Origin: Micromonospora endolithica
Lineage (GTDB): Bacteria; Actinomycetota; Actinomycetes; Mycobacteriales; Micromonosporaceae
Reading direction: 5' to 3'
DNA: 64,000 bases
Assembly: GCF_003626595.1 (NCBI RefSeq)
Contig: NZ_RBAK01000004.1
Span: forward strand, 310,001-374,000
Part shown: positions 7,428 through 16,159 of the stretch, piece by piece
Layout of the letters: each line of letters starts with the position of its first letter
Position numbering within the stretch: position 1 is the stretch's first letter
Translations under genes and position numbers: made by a program
Notes under the pieces: model-generated
The model's input: only the letters and a program-made list of their open reading frames with translations
Told to the model about the DNA's origin: nothing
Database searches by the model: none

Positions 7428-8714
7428 CTAGCCTCCAAAGCCTGTGTAGTCCTCGTAGGTGGGGCCGGGAATCGAGTCTTCCCACCTGGCCACATCGTTG
7501 GCGGCGGCGTGGGCTTCACGGTATTGCGCCGTCGGATGTGACCGGTAGTACCGAGATTCCGCCAGCTCATGTTCGAGCAGCAGGAGATCTGACGGTAATT
7601 GACCACCACGTCTGAGCCGTAACCACGCCTCTGCCATGTGCGGGCTTGGTTCGTAACGCTGATGAACGATCCCGCCCGCGTAGTCATCCATCGGGTGCTC
7701 CTCGAAGAAGATGTGCCGACGGATCTGCTCGATCTCCTCACGGGAGAAGCCTCGGGAAACACCGTCCAGCCGCGGGGCGTCGGCAGTATGGCGGGTGATC
7801 ACGTCGACGTCGTCCTGCTGCCGGATCACTTCGTACGCCTCCGTCGCCCAACGGTCCTGACGATCGTAGTCGGTTACGTTGCGGGGGCGTGTCGTGTGGC
7901 CCCCATGCACGTCGACTACATCGTCCGCGGCCCTGCCCGGGTGTTCCACCGTGCCGGCCCTGAGCCGGCCCAGCGCCTGCTTCAGTTTCTCGATGAGGTC
8001 GCCGAGCCGCCGGATCTCCGGGATCAGTCGGCGCAGGCTGGCGAGCAGTGCGCGGAGCAGCTTCGCGATCCGGGCCGCCCACGACGCCACCAGCGTCGTC
8101 ACCTGCTCCACCACCAGCGGCGCGGCGAGGCCGCCGGTGATGACCAGCTCGCCGGCGTACACGATGAGGCGGGACACGCAGGTGGCGATGGCGTCGCGGA
8201 CCAGCAGTCGGACGGCGGCGACCAGGCCGGCGGTGCCCTCGGTGATCGCGGCCATGGCGTCGGCGCCCATGGCGAGGCCGGCGACGGCCTGCTGTTGCTC
8301 GGCGGCCCAGCTCCGGTAGGCGGGTCCGGCGGTGCCGCCCCAGCCGGCGATGTCGGTGCGGACGGCGGCGGCGAGCTGGGCGGCTTCGTCGCGCAGGCTC
8401 GCGGCGACGTTGCGCCAGGTCTGCGCGTGGGCGGTGATCTGGGCCGGATCGCCGGCGAGCCAGTCCAGGGCTTCGCTGAGCGGTTTGACGTGCTCGATCA
8501 GCCAGGCGATGCCGTACTGGAGGAGTGCGCCGACCGGGTCGGAGACGAAGGCGAGGGCGTCAAGTCCGGCGCTGACCACGCCGAGGCTGCCGTCGATCCA
8601 GCTGCCGGCGCGGACGCCCTGGGCGATGAGTTCGATGTCCTCGAGGATCCAGACGCCGGCCCAGGCGGTGGGTGGGGTGCCGGTGACGGGGGCGACCAGG
8701 GGGTTGGCGGTCAC
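7428..8714 (-). CDS. Type VII secretion-linked polymorphic toxin-like protein
   Basis: 428 residues from GTG 8714, which overlaps the stop of the upstream gene (GTGA). The N-terminal ~280 residues are helical and WXG100/PPE-like, with the W-x-G turn (IAGWGGTAGPAYRSW) and long alanine-rich helices, the targeting part of type VII secreted effectors. A basic linker (LLRALLASLRRLIPEIRRLGDLIEKLKQAL) leads to a C-terminal ~120-residue domain that is polar and different in composition. That domain contains RRHIFFEEHPMDDY, then LLLEHELAESRYYRSHP and a later REAH, which could form a metal- or nucleic-acid-handling active site. I do not recognise its enzyme class. Architecture and the following small gene support a toxin role by inference. 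Confidence 0.7.
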   Translation of the reverse strand: MTANPLVAPVTGTPPTAWAGVWILEDIELIAQGVRAGSWIDGSLGVVSAGLDALAFVSDPVGALLQYGIAWLIEHVKPLSEALDWLAGDPAQITAHAQTWRNVAASLRDEAAQLAAAVRTDIAGWGGTAGPAYRSWAAEQQQAVAGLAMGADAMAAITEGTAGLVAAVRLLVRDAIATCVSRLIVYAGELVITGGLAAPLVVEQVTTLVASWAARIAKLLRALLASLRRLIPEIRRLGDLIEKLKQALGRLRAGTVEHPGRAADDVVDVHGGHTTRPRNVTDYDRQDRWATEAYEVIRQQDDVDVITRHTADAPRLDGVSRGFSREEIEQIRRHIFFEEHPMDDYAGGIVHQRYEPSPHMAEAWLRLRRGGQLPSDLLLLEHELAESRYYRSHPTAQYREAHAAANDVARWEDSIPGPTYEDYTGFGG

Positions 8715-9031
8715 CGGTCGTCCCGTACGCGACGGAGCAGGTGGTCGGCGTGGACGTCGGAGGCTCGGTAGCTGGCCGCGCTGGCCCGTAGTCGGCCGGC
8801 CGTGTCGCGGACCGAGCCGGCGGCGGTGCCGATGCCGTCGACCAGTGTCCGTTGGAGGCCGTCGAGCAGCAGCGGCATGATCGCGCACAATTGGCCGTAC
8901 GCGTCGGTGTCGAGTCGGACGTGTTGGCCTGCCTGCCGGGCGGTGTCGAGGTCGTCGGCGCTGCGGTCGATGCGGGCGGCGTGCCGGATCAGGTCGTCGG
9001 GGTCGACTCGGATGCCGTCACCGGTCGGCAT
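8711..9031 (-). CDS. EspC/WXG100-like type VII secretion target
   Basis: 106 residues from ATG 9031; this start overlaps the end of the YbaB-like gene by 14 bases. The protein is all-helical with a DxxxLxxxAxxID pattern (IRVDPDDLIRHAARIDRSADDL), a central region rich in A/G/L and a helical tail. This fits the ESX-1 secretion-target (EspC/DUF2580-like) family, small partners that pair with a larger effector for export. It overlaps the toxin-like gene by 4 bases (GTGA), which implies fixed co-expression. Confidence 0.7.
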   Translation of the reverse strand: MPTGDGIRVDPDDLIRHAARIDRSADDLDTARQAGQHVRLDTDAYGQLCAIMPLLLDGLQRTLVDGIGTAAGSVRDTAGRLRASAASYRASDVHADHLLRRVRDDR

Positions 9032-9419
9032 CCGGTGGTCCCGGGTCAGGGTCCAGTCGGTGCCGGTACGAGGCGACAAGCGCCGCCGCTGTCGGGTCGT
9101 CGGCACCGAGGGCCCGCGTGGTGATCGCGGTGACCTGCCGCAGCAGGTCGTGGCGGGCGGCCAGGGTGGTCTGCAGGATCTGCCGCGCGGTGACTGCCGC
9201 GGAGTGCTGCCGGGTGCGCTCGTCGAGCCGAAGATCGGTCAGCAGGCCGGCCGAGTCGACGGTGACCTCGACGGTCCGATCAGGACTTCGTGCGTTGCCG
9301 GTCAGTGCCTGGATCTGCCTGGACAACGCCTGCGCCTGGGCTGTCCGCGCGGCGATGGAGGACTCCCAGTCGTCGATCCGGCGCACCGTCGCGTCGAGCG
9401 CGGCCTCGTCTGCCCACAT
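9018..9419 (-). CDS. YbaB/EbfC-like protein of a type VII effector operon
   Basis: 133 residues from ATG 9419 with GGAGGG at a good distance. The middle (RTVEVTVDSAGLLTDLRLDER) resembles the beta-strand core of YbaB/EbfC proteins, preceded by a coiled helix (AARTAQAQALSRQIQALTG) and followed by helices. Classic YbaB binds DNA; copies at the head of WXG100-effector operons in actinomycetes are common and their role is unclear. It is the first of four overlapping or closely spaced leftward genes, so the promoter should lie in 9420-9539. Confidence 0.7.
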   Translation of the reverse strand: MWADEAALDATVRRIDDWESSIAARTAQAQALSRQIQALTGNARSPDRTVEVTVDSAGLLTDLRLDERTRQHSAAVTARQILQTTLAARHDLLRQVTAITTRALGADDPTAAALVASYRHRLDPDPGPPDADR

Positions 9420-9539
9420 GCGTGACCCTCCGCCGCACCGACGTAGACGGTCGCCGATGCCGCCGTCACGTTATCAATCGGTGGCGCTGCGTACTGGCCC
9501 GACGTTTTGCCGGGGGAGCAGCGGGGCTCCTGTCGGGCT

Positions 9540-9938
9540 TCAGCTGAGGCGGGCCGACTCGTGGAGATGGTCGAAGACGAGCTGGTCGACCGGGGAGACG
9601 CGGTCGCGGTCCTGGTAGGTGAGCCAGGCGATCTCCTCGATCTCGTTGTCCGGCTGAAGGGCGCCTCGGTAGTCGGCCGTGTAGCAGGTCATCCGCACCG
9701 TCGTACCGTCCGGGTGCCCGTGCGCCTGGGCATGGAAGGTGCCGAGGTGCTCGGCGCTGTCGGCGACGATGGTGACGCTCAGTTCCTCGCGGATCTCCCG
9801 GGTGAGGGTGTCGAGGTCGTTCTCGCCGGGTTCGCGCTTACCGCCGGGTATGTAGTAGACGTCCTTGCCGCGGGAGCGGGAACTGAGGATCGACGCGTTC
9901 TCCAACCGGATCCAGGCGACCTTGTCGATGACGGTCAT
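9540..9938 (-). CDS. Nudix hydrolase
   Basis: 132 residues from ATG 9938. The Nudix box is clear at residues 32-54: GGKREPGEND followed by REIREELSV, the GX5EX7REUXEEXGU pattern with all acidic metal ligands. These enzymes hydrolyse nucleoside diphosphates linked to another group; the substrate is not predictable. The start overlaps the stop of a possible 34-codon frame upstream (ATGA). Longer upstream extensions in this frame run into the opposite gene and are rejected. Confidence 0.85.
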   Translation of the reverse strand: MTVIDKVAWIRLENASILSSRSRGKDVYYIPGGKREPGENDLDTLTREIREELSVTIVADSAEHLGTFHAQAHGHPDGTTVRMTCYTADYRGALQPDNEIEEIAWLTYQDRDRVSPVDQLVFDHLHESARLS

Positions 9939-10039
9939 GCTCCGCCGCCGATCGGGCTGAAGCCGCGGCCGTCGAGCACGTTGAAGGCGAGGCAGTCGTG
10001 CAGCTGGGCGTGACCGTGAACCAGGCGGTACGTCGTCAT
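9935..10039 (-). CDS. Possible 34-residue peptide coupled to the Nudix gene
   Basis: ATG 10039 opens a 34-codon frame that ends TGA at 9935, overlapping the Nudix ATG by 4 bases (ATGA). AGGAT lies about 8 bases before it. The peptide starts MTTYRLVHGHAQLHDCLAF and ends FSPIGGGA; it has no hydrophobic segment and matches nothing I know. Coupling and a plausible ribosome site are the only support, so it may be just a translated leader. Confidence 0.3.
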   Translation of the reverse strand: MTTYRLVHGHAQLHDCLAFNVLDGRGFSPIGGGA

Positions 10040-10158
10040 GGCGCACATCCTGCCCCAGGCGTACGACAACCAAGATCGGCATGCGGGCCAGGGGAGGAAC
10101 CGCCGGTCGGCTGACCGCTAGGCTGGCCCTTCCTGGCCTCGCCACCTGGAGAAACCCC

Positions 10159-13100
10159 ATGTCCGACAGCGTCTTCGCACAGTTCACCGCCGACGACGAC
10201 CGCCTCGCCGTCGCGTTGCTCGTGCAGCCGGCGATCAACGCCGCCCTGGTGCACAACCGGGTGCCACTGGTCCGCCACCTCACGCTGGTCAACCGGGGCG
10301 TCGAGCCGCTGCCGGACGTGACGGTGACGCTGGAGCTGCGGGGGCCGGACGGCGCACTCGTCGAGCCGTGGACGCGTACCCTCACCGCGCCGCTGCGGCC
10401 CGGCGCGAGCACCGGCTGGGACGACTTCCGCGACGTCACGCCCGACCGCGCGCTGCTGTACCGCACCGACGAGGCGTTCCCGGTCGACTACCACCTGACC
10501 GTCGAGGCGAACGACAAGCCGTTACGGCTGGTCGCGCCAAGTGCAGTGCTCGCGCACAACGAGTGGTTCAACAGCCCGGCCCTGTACGACAGCCTGGCCG
10601 CCTTCGTGCAGCCGAACACCCGGGCGGTCGAGGCGGTCCTGCGGTCGGCGGCGCAGATCCTGCTCGCCCGCACCGGCTCCGGCTCGCTGCAGGGCTACCA
10701 GGACGGCTCGGAGCGGGCGGCGCTGATCGCCGGCGCCGTGTACGAGGCGCTGCGCCGGCTGGGCATCACCTACCAGACGTTGCCGGCGTCGTTCGAGAAC
10801 ACCGGCCAGAAGGTCCGCACCACGGCGGCCGTGCTGGACGGGCGGCTCGGCAACTGCCTCGACCTGTCCGTCACGTACGCCGCCTGCCTGGAGGCGGCCG
10901 GGCTGCACCCGCTGGTCTTCGTCGGCGAGGGGCACGCCTTCGGCGGCTTCCTGCTGGAGGCGGAGCGGCTCGGCTCCGCCGCGCTGACCGAGAGCAACCT
11001 GCTGGTCTCGATGGTCGACTCCGGGCGGGCGGTGCCGGTCGAGCTGACCCGGATCGGACCGGGCGCGCAGACCGCGACGTTCACCGAGGCGGTACGGGTC
11101 GGTCTCGGCCACTTCCGGGGCACCGACCGGCGCCCGCGCGGTGTGGTCGACGTACACCTGGCGCACCGTTCCGGGATCCGGCCGCTGCCCTCGGTCGACG
11201 AGGTGGCCGTACCCGAACCGGTCGACGCCCCGGCGGCGCCGGCCGCCGCGGCGCCCCTGGACCTTCCGGACGGGATCGCCGCGGCCCGGCTGCGCCGGCT
11301 CGCCGACGAGGGTGACGAGGTACCGGACCGGTCCGACGGCGCACCGGCGCGCATCCAGCAGTGGAAGAAGTCGCTGCTCGACCTGAGCCTGCGCAACCCG
11401 CTGCTCAACCTGCCCACCCGGGGGCGCGGCCTGGACCTGCACGTGCCGGCCGGGGCGCTGGCCCTGCTCGACGACCTCATCCATGACGGCCGTCAGGTGC
11501 AGGTGATCCCGCAGGACGCCATCAGCGGTGTCCACGAACTGGCCGGGGCACGCCGGGCGCAGGACCTCGACCCGGAGATCCTGACCGGTGAGTTGCGCAC
11601 CGACCGGCGGGTCTACGGCGCGGTCACCGAGGCCCGCTACAAGACGGCCATGCGGGCGTTGCAGCGCGACGCGCGCACGATGGAGCAGGAGACCGGCAGC
11701 AACTACCTCTACCTGACCATCGGCACGCTGGTGCACGCCCGCACGACCGGCGGAGAGGCGTACGCGCCGCTGTTCCTGCTGCCGGTGCGGATCGAGGGCG
11801 GCAGCGGCCGTCGCCCGTACGCGCTGGTCATCGACGGCACCGAGGTCGCCAGCCCGAACCACTGCCTGGTCGAGTGGCTGCGGGTGAAGCACGGCGTGCG
11901 GATTCCCGAGCTGGAGCGGCCGGTCCTCGACGAGCACGGCATCGACGTGGCGAAGACCCTGGCGGCGATCAACACCGGGCTGGTGGACAACCGGCTGGAC
12001 TACCGGATCGACGAGACCGCCAGCCTGCGACTGCTGCAGTTCTCCACCTTCCAGATGTGGCGGGACCTCACCGACCACTGGCCCCGGTTCATGGAGAACC
12101 CGGTCGTCCGGCACCTGGTCGAGTCCTCCGGCGCGACCTTCGACGACCCGGCCCGCCCGGAGCACGAGTCCCGGGTAATGGTCGACGAGGCGGACCTGCA
12201 CCTGCCGATCCCCGCCGACGGTTCCCAGATGCAGGCGATCGTGATGGCCGAGCGTGGCCAGTCCTTCGTCCTGGAGGGTCCGCCCGGCACCGGCAAGTCG
12301 CAGACCATCACCAACATGATCGCGCGGGCGGTCGCCGCCGGCCGCTCGGTGCTGTTCGTCGCCGAGAAGCAGGCCGCCCTGGAGGTGGTCAAGCGCCGCC
12401 TCAAGCAGATCGGCCTCGGTCCGTTCGCCCTCGACCTGCACGGGCGCAAGCAGTCCCTCAACGCGATCCGCCAGCAGCTCCGCGACGCCCTCGACCAGTA
12501 CGACCACGGCGACGACGGCACCTGGACGGCCGTCGAGACGGCCTACCGGACCCGCCTCGCGCCGCTGGCGGAGTACCCGACGCAGGTCCACACCGCCAAC
12601 CCCGTCGGGATGTCGCTCTGGTCGGCCTACGAGCAGGTTCTCGCGTACGGCGACGGCCCGGTCGCCCCGATCCCGGTGGGCTACCTGCACGCTCCCGCCG
12701 AGGTGCGGGCGCGGGTGGAGACGACGCTGCGGGAATTCCCGGCCGCCGCCCGCTCGGCGCGCGTCCGGCCCGGGCATCCCTGGGCGATCAGCGGTTGCCG
12801 CACCCTCGACGGGCTGCACGGCGCCGCCGTCACCGAGATCGCCGCCGACCTCGAACACCTCCGGGCCGACCTCGCGGCCCACCCCCGGCTGGTGGAGCTG
12901 CTGCGGACGCTGCCGGACCCGGAGACCGTCACCGAGCTGCAGGCCGGCGCCTGGTTCGCCGTACGCGGCATGCTGCCGGACCGGGAGGCGACCCTGCGCG
13001 CCGGCGACCGGCGGTGGGACGAGGCGGCGGCCCGACTCCAGGCGGACCTGGCGGCCTTCCGGCAGGGCTTCGCCGGTGAGCTGGCCTCCTTCCGGCCGGA

Positions 13101-16100
13101 GGCGTTCGCCCTGGCGGAGCTGTCCACCTGGCACGCCGAGGCGCAGGAGGCGGCGAGGAAGCTGTTCGGCAAGCGCAAGCGCCGGCAGTCCGTCCTGGAC
13201 CGGCTGGCGGTGCACCTAGTCTCCGGCGCGTCCCTCGACGTCGACCGGGTCGAGGTGACCACCGGCCGGCTGGTCGCCGCCCAGGCGCAGGCCGCCGCGC
13301 TCCAGCACCAGGCGGCGGCGCTGGGCGGGCTGCGGTTGCCGGGGTGGCAGCCCACCGGCCCGGACGCGCCGCAGCGGCTGGCGGAGGCGGTCGACGCGAC
13401 CCGGACCGGCCGGACCCTCCTGGCCGGACACCCGCGTGCCTGGGAGCTGTTCCAGGCCGGTGTCACCGACAGCGACGCCGCCGTGCTGGACCGGGTCGCC
13501 GCGCGGTGGCGGGCCTGGCGCGGGGTGCTCCGTTCGACGGCACCCGAGTTGGCGTTGTGGGCGGGGGACACGCACTGGGTCGACGCCTGGCAGCGCGACG
13601 GCGCCACCTGGCTGCACGAGCTGCGGACCGAGGAGCTGTTCCCGCTGCGCCGCTGGGCGACCGTCCTGACCCACGCCGACGTGCTCACCTCGGCCGGCCT
13701 CACCGACTACCGCGACCAGCTGCTGCGCGCCGAGGTGAACGCGCAGCTCGCCGAGGAGGCCTACCGCCGGGGAGTCGCGGCGGCGTCGCTGGCCGAGCGG
13801 GTCCGGGCCGGCGGCCTGCAGTACTTCGACCCGGAGCTGCACGACGACGAGATCGTCCAGTTCGAGGCCGCCGCCGGTGAGCTGCGATCCGCCCTCCCGA
13901 CGCGGTTGCCGGCGGTCCTGGTCGGTCGCCGCCCGTTCAGCCCGACCGACCGGCGCGGCCGCTTCGCCGACTTCGCCGCGGAGCTGCGCCGCAAACGGGG
14001 CGGCCGGTCGTTCCGTGAGCTGTTCGCGCAGTACCCCGACGTGGTGCTGGCACTGACCCCCTGCGTGCTGGTCAGTCCCGCCTCGGCGGCGAACTTCCTG
14101 GCACCCGGAAGCCGGCGGTTCGACCTGGTCATCTTCGACGAGGCGTCGCAGATCCGGGTCGCCGAGGCCGTCGGTGCGATGGGCCGGGGCAGCGCCGTGG
14201 TGGTGGTCGGCGACTCCCGGCAGATGCCACCGTCGAGCATCATGCAGGCCAGCCACGCCACCGACGACGTGCCGGACGACACCGGTCCGGTGCCGGAGGA
14301 CCTGGAGAGCATCCTCGGCGAGGCGGTCGAGTCGGGACTGCCGCAGCGCTGGCTGTCGTGGCACTACCGCAGCCACGACGAGTCACTCATCGCCTTCTCG
14401 AACCGCTACTACTACGACAGCAAGCTCTCCAGCCTCCCGTCGCCCGGCGCCGGCGACACCGCCGGCATCACCTGGCACCGCGTCGACGGCCAGTACGACC
14501 GGGGCGGCGCGCGGACCAACGAGGTCGAGGCGCGGGCGATCCTCGCCGACATCACCCGGCGCCTGCACGACCCGGCCACCGCGGGCCAGTCCATCGGCGT
14601 GGTCACCTTCAACATCCAGCAGCGCGACCTCATCCTCAACCTGCTCGAGGACGACGCCGACCCGATCCTGCGGGAGCACCTGTCCGGGGCGGTCGCCGAG
14701 CCGGTCTTCGTCAAGAACCTGGAGAACGTGCAGGGCGACGAGCGTGACGTGGTCCTGTTCTCGCTGGCGTTCTCCACCAACCCGGACACCGGCCAGCTCC
14801 CGCTGAACTTCGGTCCGCTCAGCCAGGCCGGCGGGGAGCGGCGGCTCAACGTGGCCATCACCCGGGCGCGCCGGCAGGTCGTCCTCTACTCCTCCTTCGA
14901 CCCGTCGGACATCGACCTCTCCCGTACCTCCGCCCTGGGCACCCAGCACCTGCGGGCGTACTGCGAGATGGCCGCCACCGGCGCGGACCGCCTGGGTGAC
15001 CTGGCGACCGACCGCACCGAGCGGCGCAGCCGGATCCGCGACGAGGTCGCGGCGGCGCTGCGCTCCCGCGGACACGAGGTACGCACCTCCCACGGCCTGT
15101 CCGACTTCACCGTCGACATCGCGGTGCGCGCGCCCGGGTCCCCCCGATGGCAGGTGGCGGTCATGCTGGACGGTCCGGAGTGGAGCGTCCGCCCCACGGT
15201 GGCCGACCGGGACTCGGCGCCCGCGCTGCTGCGTACCGTGATGGGATGGCCGGAGGTCGTGCGGTTCTGGCTCCCGGCCTGGGTGCACGACCGGTCCGCG
15301 CTGCTCGACCGGGTCGACGCGGCGGTCGCCCGGACCGGGCCGGGCGCGACCGGCGAGCCCGCACCGGCGGAGGTCGCCGGCGCGGTCGGCCTGCCGCAGC
15401 CGCGCTCCGGGGCGGACGACACCGGGCCGCCACCCGCACCGGCGGCGGACGACGTGACCGGCGACGACCCGACACCGGCCCCGGTGACGGCTTTCGCGGG
15501 GCCCGCGCCGGTCGCCGTGGCCGCCGCGCCGCCGGCGTCCGGCGCGATCACGGTGAGCCCGTTCGTCCCGTACGTCCCGACGCCGCTCGGTGACCAGGCA
15601 GACCTCGAGGTGTTCGGCACCGACCAGCGGGTCCGCGGTCTCGTGCGGGACGCGCTCCGCGAGATCATCGAGGCGGAGGGGCCCGTCGAGCAGCACCGGC
15701 TCGCCCGCCTGGCCCTCGCCCGGTTCGGCTTCCTGCGCACCCGCGAGGACCGCCGGTTGGCCGTGCTCGCGCTCGTCGACTCCCGGCGGCTGCACGACCA
15801 TCCCGCGGTGGGTCGGTACGCCTGGCCGGACGGCACCGATCCGCGGACGTACCGCGCGTACCGGGTCACCCAGGTCAGCAACGACCGGGCGTTCGAGGAG
15901 GTGCCGCCCGAGGAGGTGGCGAACGCCTTCGCGCACGTGCTGCAGGGCGTGCCGCACCTGGCGGAGGAACGGCTGCTGCGCGCCGGGCTGGAACGGCTCG
16001 GCTACCGTCGCCGCACCGACAAAATCGACAAGCTTCTCCGGTACGGACTGCACGTCGCCCTCACCAGCGGCCGTCTTCGCCACGACCGGGAGGGACGCCT

Positions 16101-16119
16101 CACCCTGGGCGAACGGTGA
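10159..16119 (+). CDS. Giant helicase-nuclease: TGase-like, DUF4011, SF1 helicase, Vsr-like, DUF3320
   Basis: 1,986 residues from ATG 10159 (GGAGA upstream; an in-frame ATG at 10081 lacks a ribosome site). Domains in order: an N-terminal beta-rich region; a transglutaminase-like segment with GNCLDLSVTYA (Cys near 232) and GEGHAFGG (His near 258); DUF4011 from about 400 (KSLLDLSLRNPLLNL); an SF1 helicase with Walker A GPPGTGKS near 708, Walker B DEAS near 1327, GDSRQMPPSS, and a motif VI block ending NVAITRARRQV near 1572; a Vsr/PD-(D/E)XK-like segment near 1621-1711 (DFTVDIAV, MLDGPEW, GWPEVVRFW); a Pro/Ala linker; and DUF3320 near 1815-1880. Helicase-DUF4011-Vsr proteins are known as candidate phage-defence factors. 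The gene stands alone, so it probably acts as a single-gene system; its target is unknown. Confidence 0.85.
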   Translation: MSDSVFAQFTADDDRLAVALLVQPAINAALVHNRVPLVRHLTLVNRGVEPLPDVTVTLELRGPDGALVEPWTRTLTAPLRPGASTGWDDFRDVTPDRALLYRTDEAFPVDYHLTVEANDKPLRLVAPSAVLAHNEWFNSPALYDSLAAFVQPNTRAVEAVLRSAAQILLARTGSGSLQGYQDGSERAALIAGAVYEALRRLGITYQTLPASFENTGQKVRTTAAVLDGRLGNCLDLSVTYAACLEAAGLHPLVFVGEGHAFGGFLLEAERLGSAALTESNLLVSMVDSGRAVPVELTRIGPGAQTATFTEAVRVGLGHFRGTDRRPRGVVDVHLAHRSGIRPLPSVDEVAVPEPVDAPAAPAAAAPLDLPDGIAAARLRRLADEGDEVPDRSDGAPARIQQWKKSLLDLSLRNPLLNLPTRGRGLDLHVPAGALALLDDLIHDGRQVQVIPQDAISGVHELAGARRAQDLDPEILTGELRTDRRVYGAVTEARYKTAMRALQRDARTMEQETGSNYLYLTIGTLVHARTTGGEAYAPLFLLPVRIEGGSGRRPYALVIDGTEVASPNHCLVEWLRVKHGVRIPELERPVLDEHGIDVAKTLAAINTGLVDNRLDYRIDETASLRLLQFSTFQMWRDLTDHWPRFMENPVVRHLVESSGATFDDPARPEHESRVMVDEADLHLPIPADGSQMQAIVMAERGQSFVLEGPPGTGKSQTITNMIARAVAAGRSVLFVAEKQAALEVVKRRLKQIGLGPFALDLHGRKQSLNAIRQQLRDALDQYDHGDDGTWTAVETAYRTRLAPLAEYPTQVHTANPVGMSLWSAYEQVLAYGDGPVAPIPVGYLHAPAEVRARVETTLREFPAAARSARVRPGHPWAISGCRTLDGLHGAAVTEIAADLEHLRADLAAHPRLVELLRTLPDPETVTELQAGAWFAVRGMLPDREATLRAGDRRWDEAAARLQADLAAFRQGFAGELASFRPEAFALAELSTWHAEAQEAARKLFGKRKRRQSVLDRLAVHLVSGASLDVDRVEVTTGRLVAAQAQAAALQHQAAALGGLRLPGWQPTGPDAPQRLAEAVDATRTGRTLLAGHPRAWELFQAGVTDSDAAVLDRVAARWRAWRGVLRSTAPELALWAGDTHWVDAWQRDGATWLHELRTEELFPLRRWATVLTHADVLTSAGLTDYRDQLLRAEVNAQLAEEAYRRGVAAASLAERVRAGGLQYFDPELHDDEIVQFEAAAGELRSALPTRLPAVLVGRRPFSPTDRRGRFADFAAELRRKRGGRSFRELFAQYPDVVLALTPCVLVSPASAANFLAPGSRRFDLVIFDEASQIRVAEAVGAMGRGSAVVVVGDSRQMPPSSIMQASHATDDVPDDTGPVPEDLESILGEAVESGLPQRWLSWHYRSHDESLIAFSNRYYYDSKLSSLPSPGAGDTAGITWHRVDGQYDRGGARTNEVEARAILADITRRLHDPATAGQSIGVVTFNIQQRDLILNLLEDDADPILREHLSGAVAEPVFVKNLENVQGDERDVVLFSLAFSTNPDTGQLPLNFGPLSQAGGERRLNVAITRARRQVVLYSSFDPSDIDLSRTSALGTQHLRAYCEMAATGADRLGDLATDRTERRSRIRDEVAAALRSRGHEVRTSHGLSDFTVDIAVRAPGSPRWQVAVMLDGPEWSVRPTVADRDSAPALLRTVMGWPEVVRFWLPAWVHDRSALLDRVDAAVARTGPGATGEPAPAEVAGAVGLPQPRSGADDTGPPPAPAADDVTGDDPTPAPVTAFAGPAPVAVAAAPPASGAITVSPFVPYVPTPLGDQADLEVFGTDQRVRGLVRDALREIIEAEGPVEQHRLARLALARFGFLRTREDRRLAVLALVDSRRLHDHPAVGRYAWPDGTDPRTYRAYRVTQVSNDRAFEEVPPEEVANAFAHVLQGVPHLAEERLLRAGLERLGYRRRTDKIDKLLRYGLHVALTSGRLRHDREGRLTLGER

Positions 16120-16159
16120 GGCCCTCGGCGCGGCCGCCAGGATCCTCCTCCCGGGTGGG

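Noticed and set aside
10522..13215. An 897-codon open frame on the minus strand inside the helicase-nuclease gene
   Set aside because: It mirrors the GC codon bias of the plus-strand gene, has no recognisable domain, and the plus-strand frame carries all helicase motifs.
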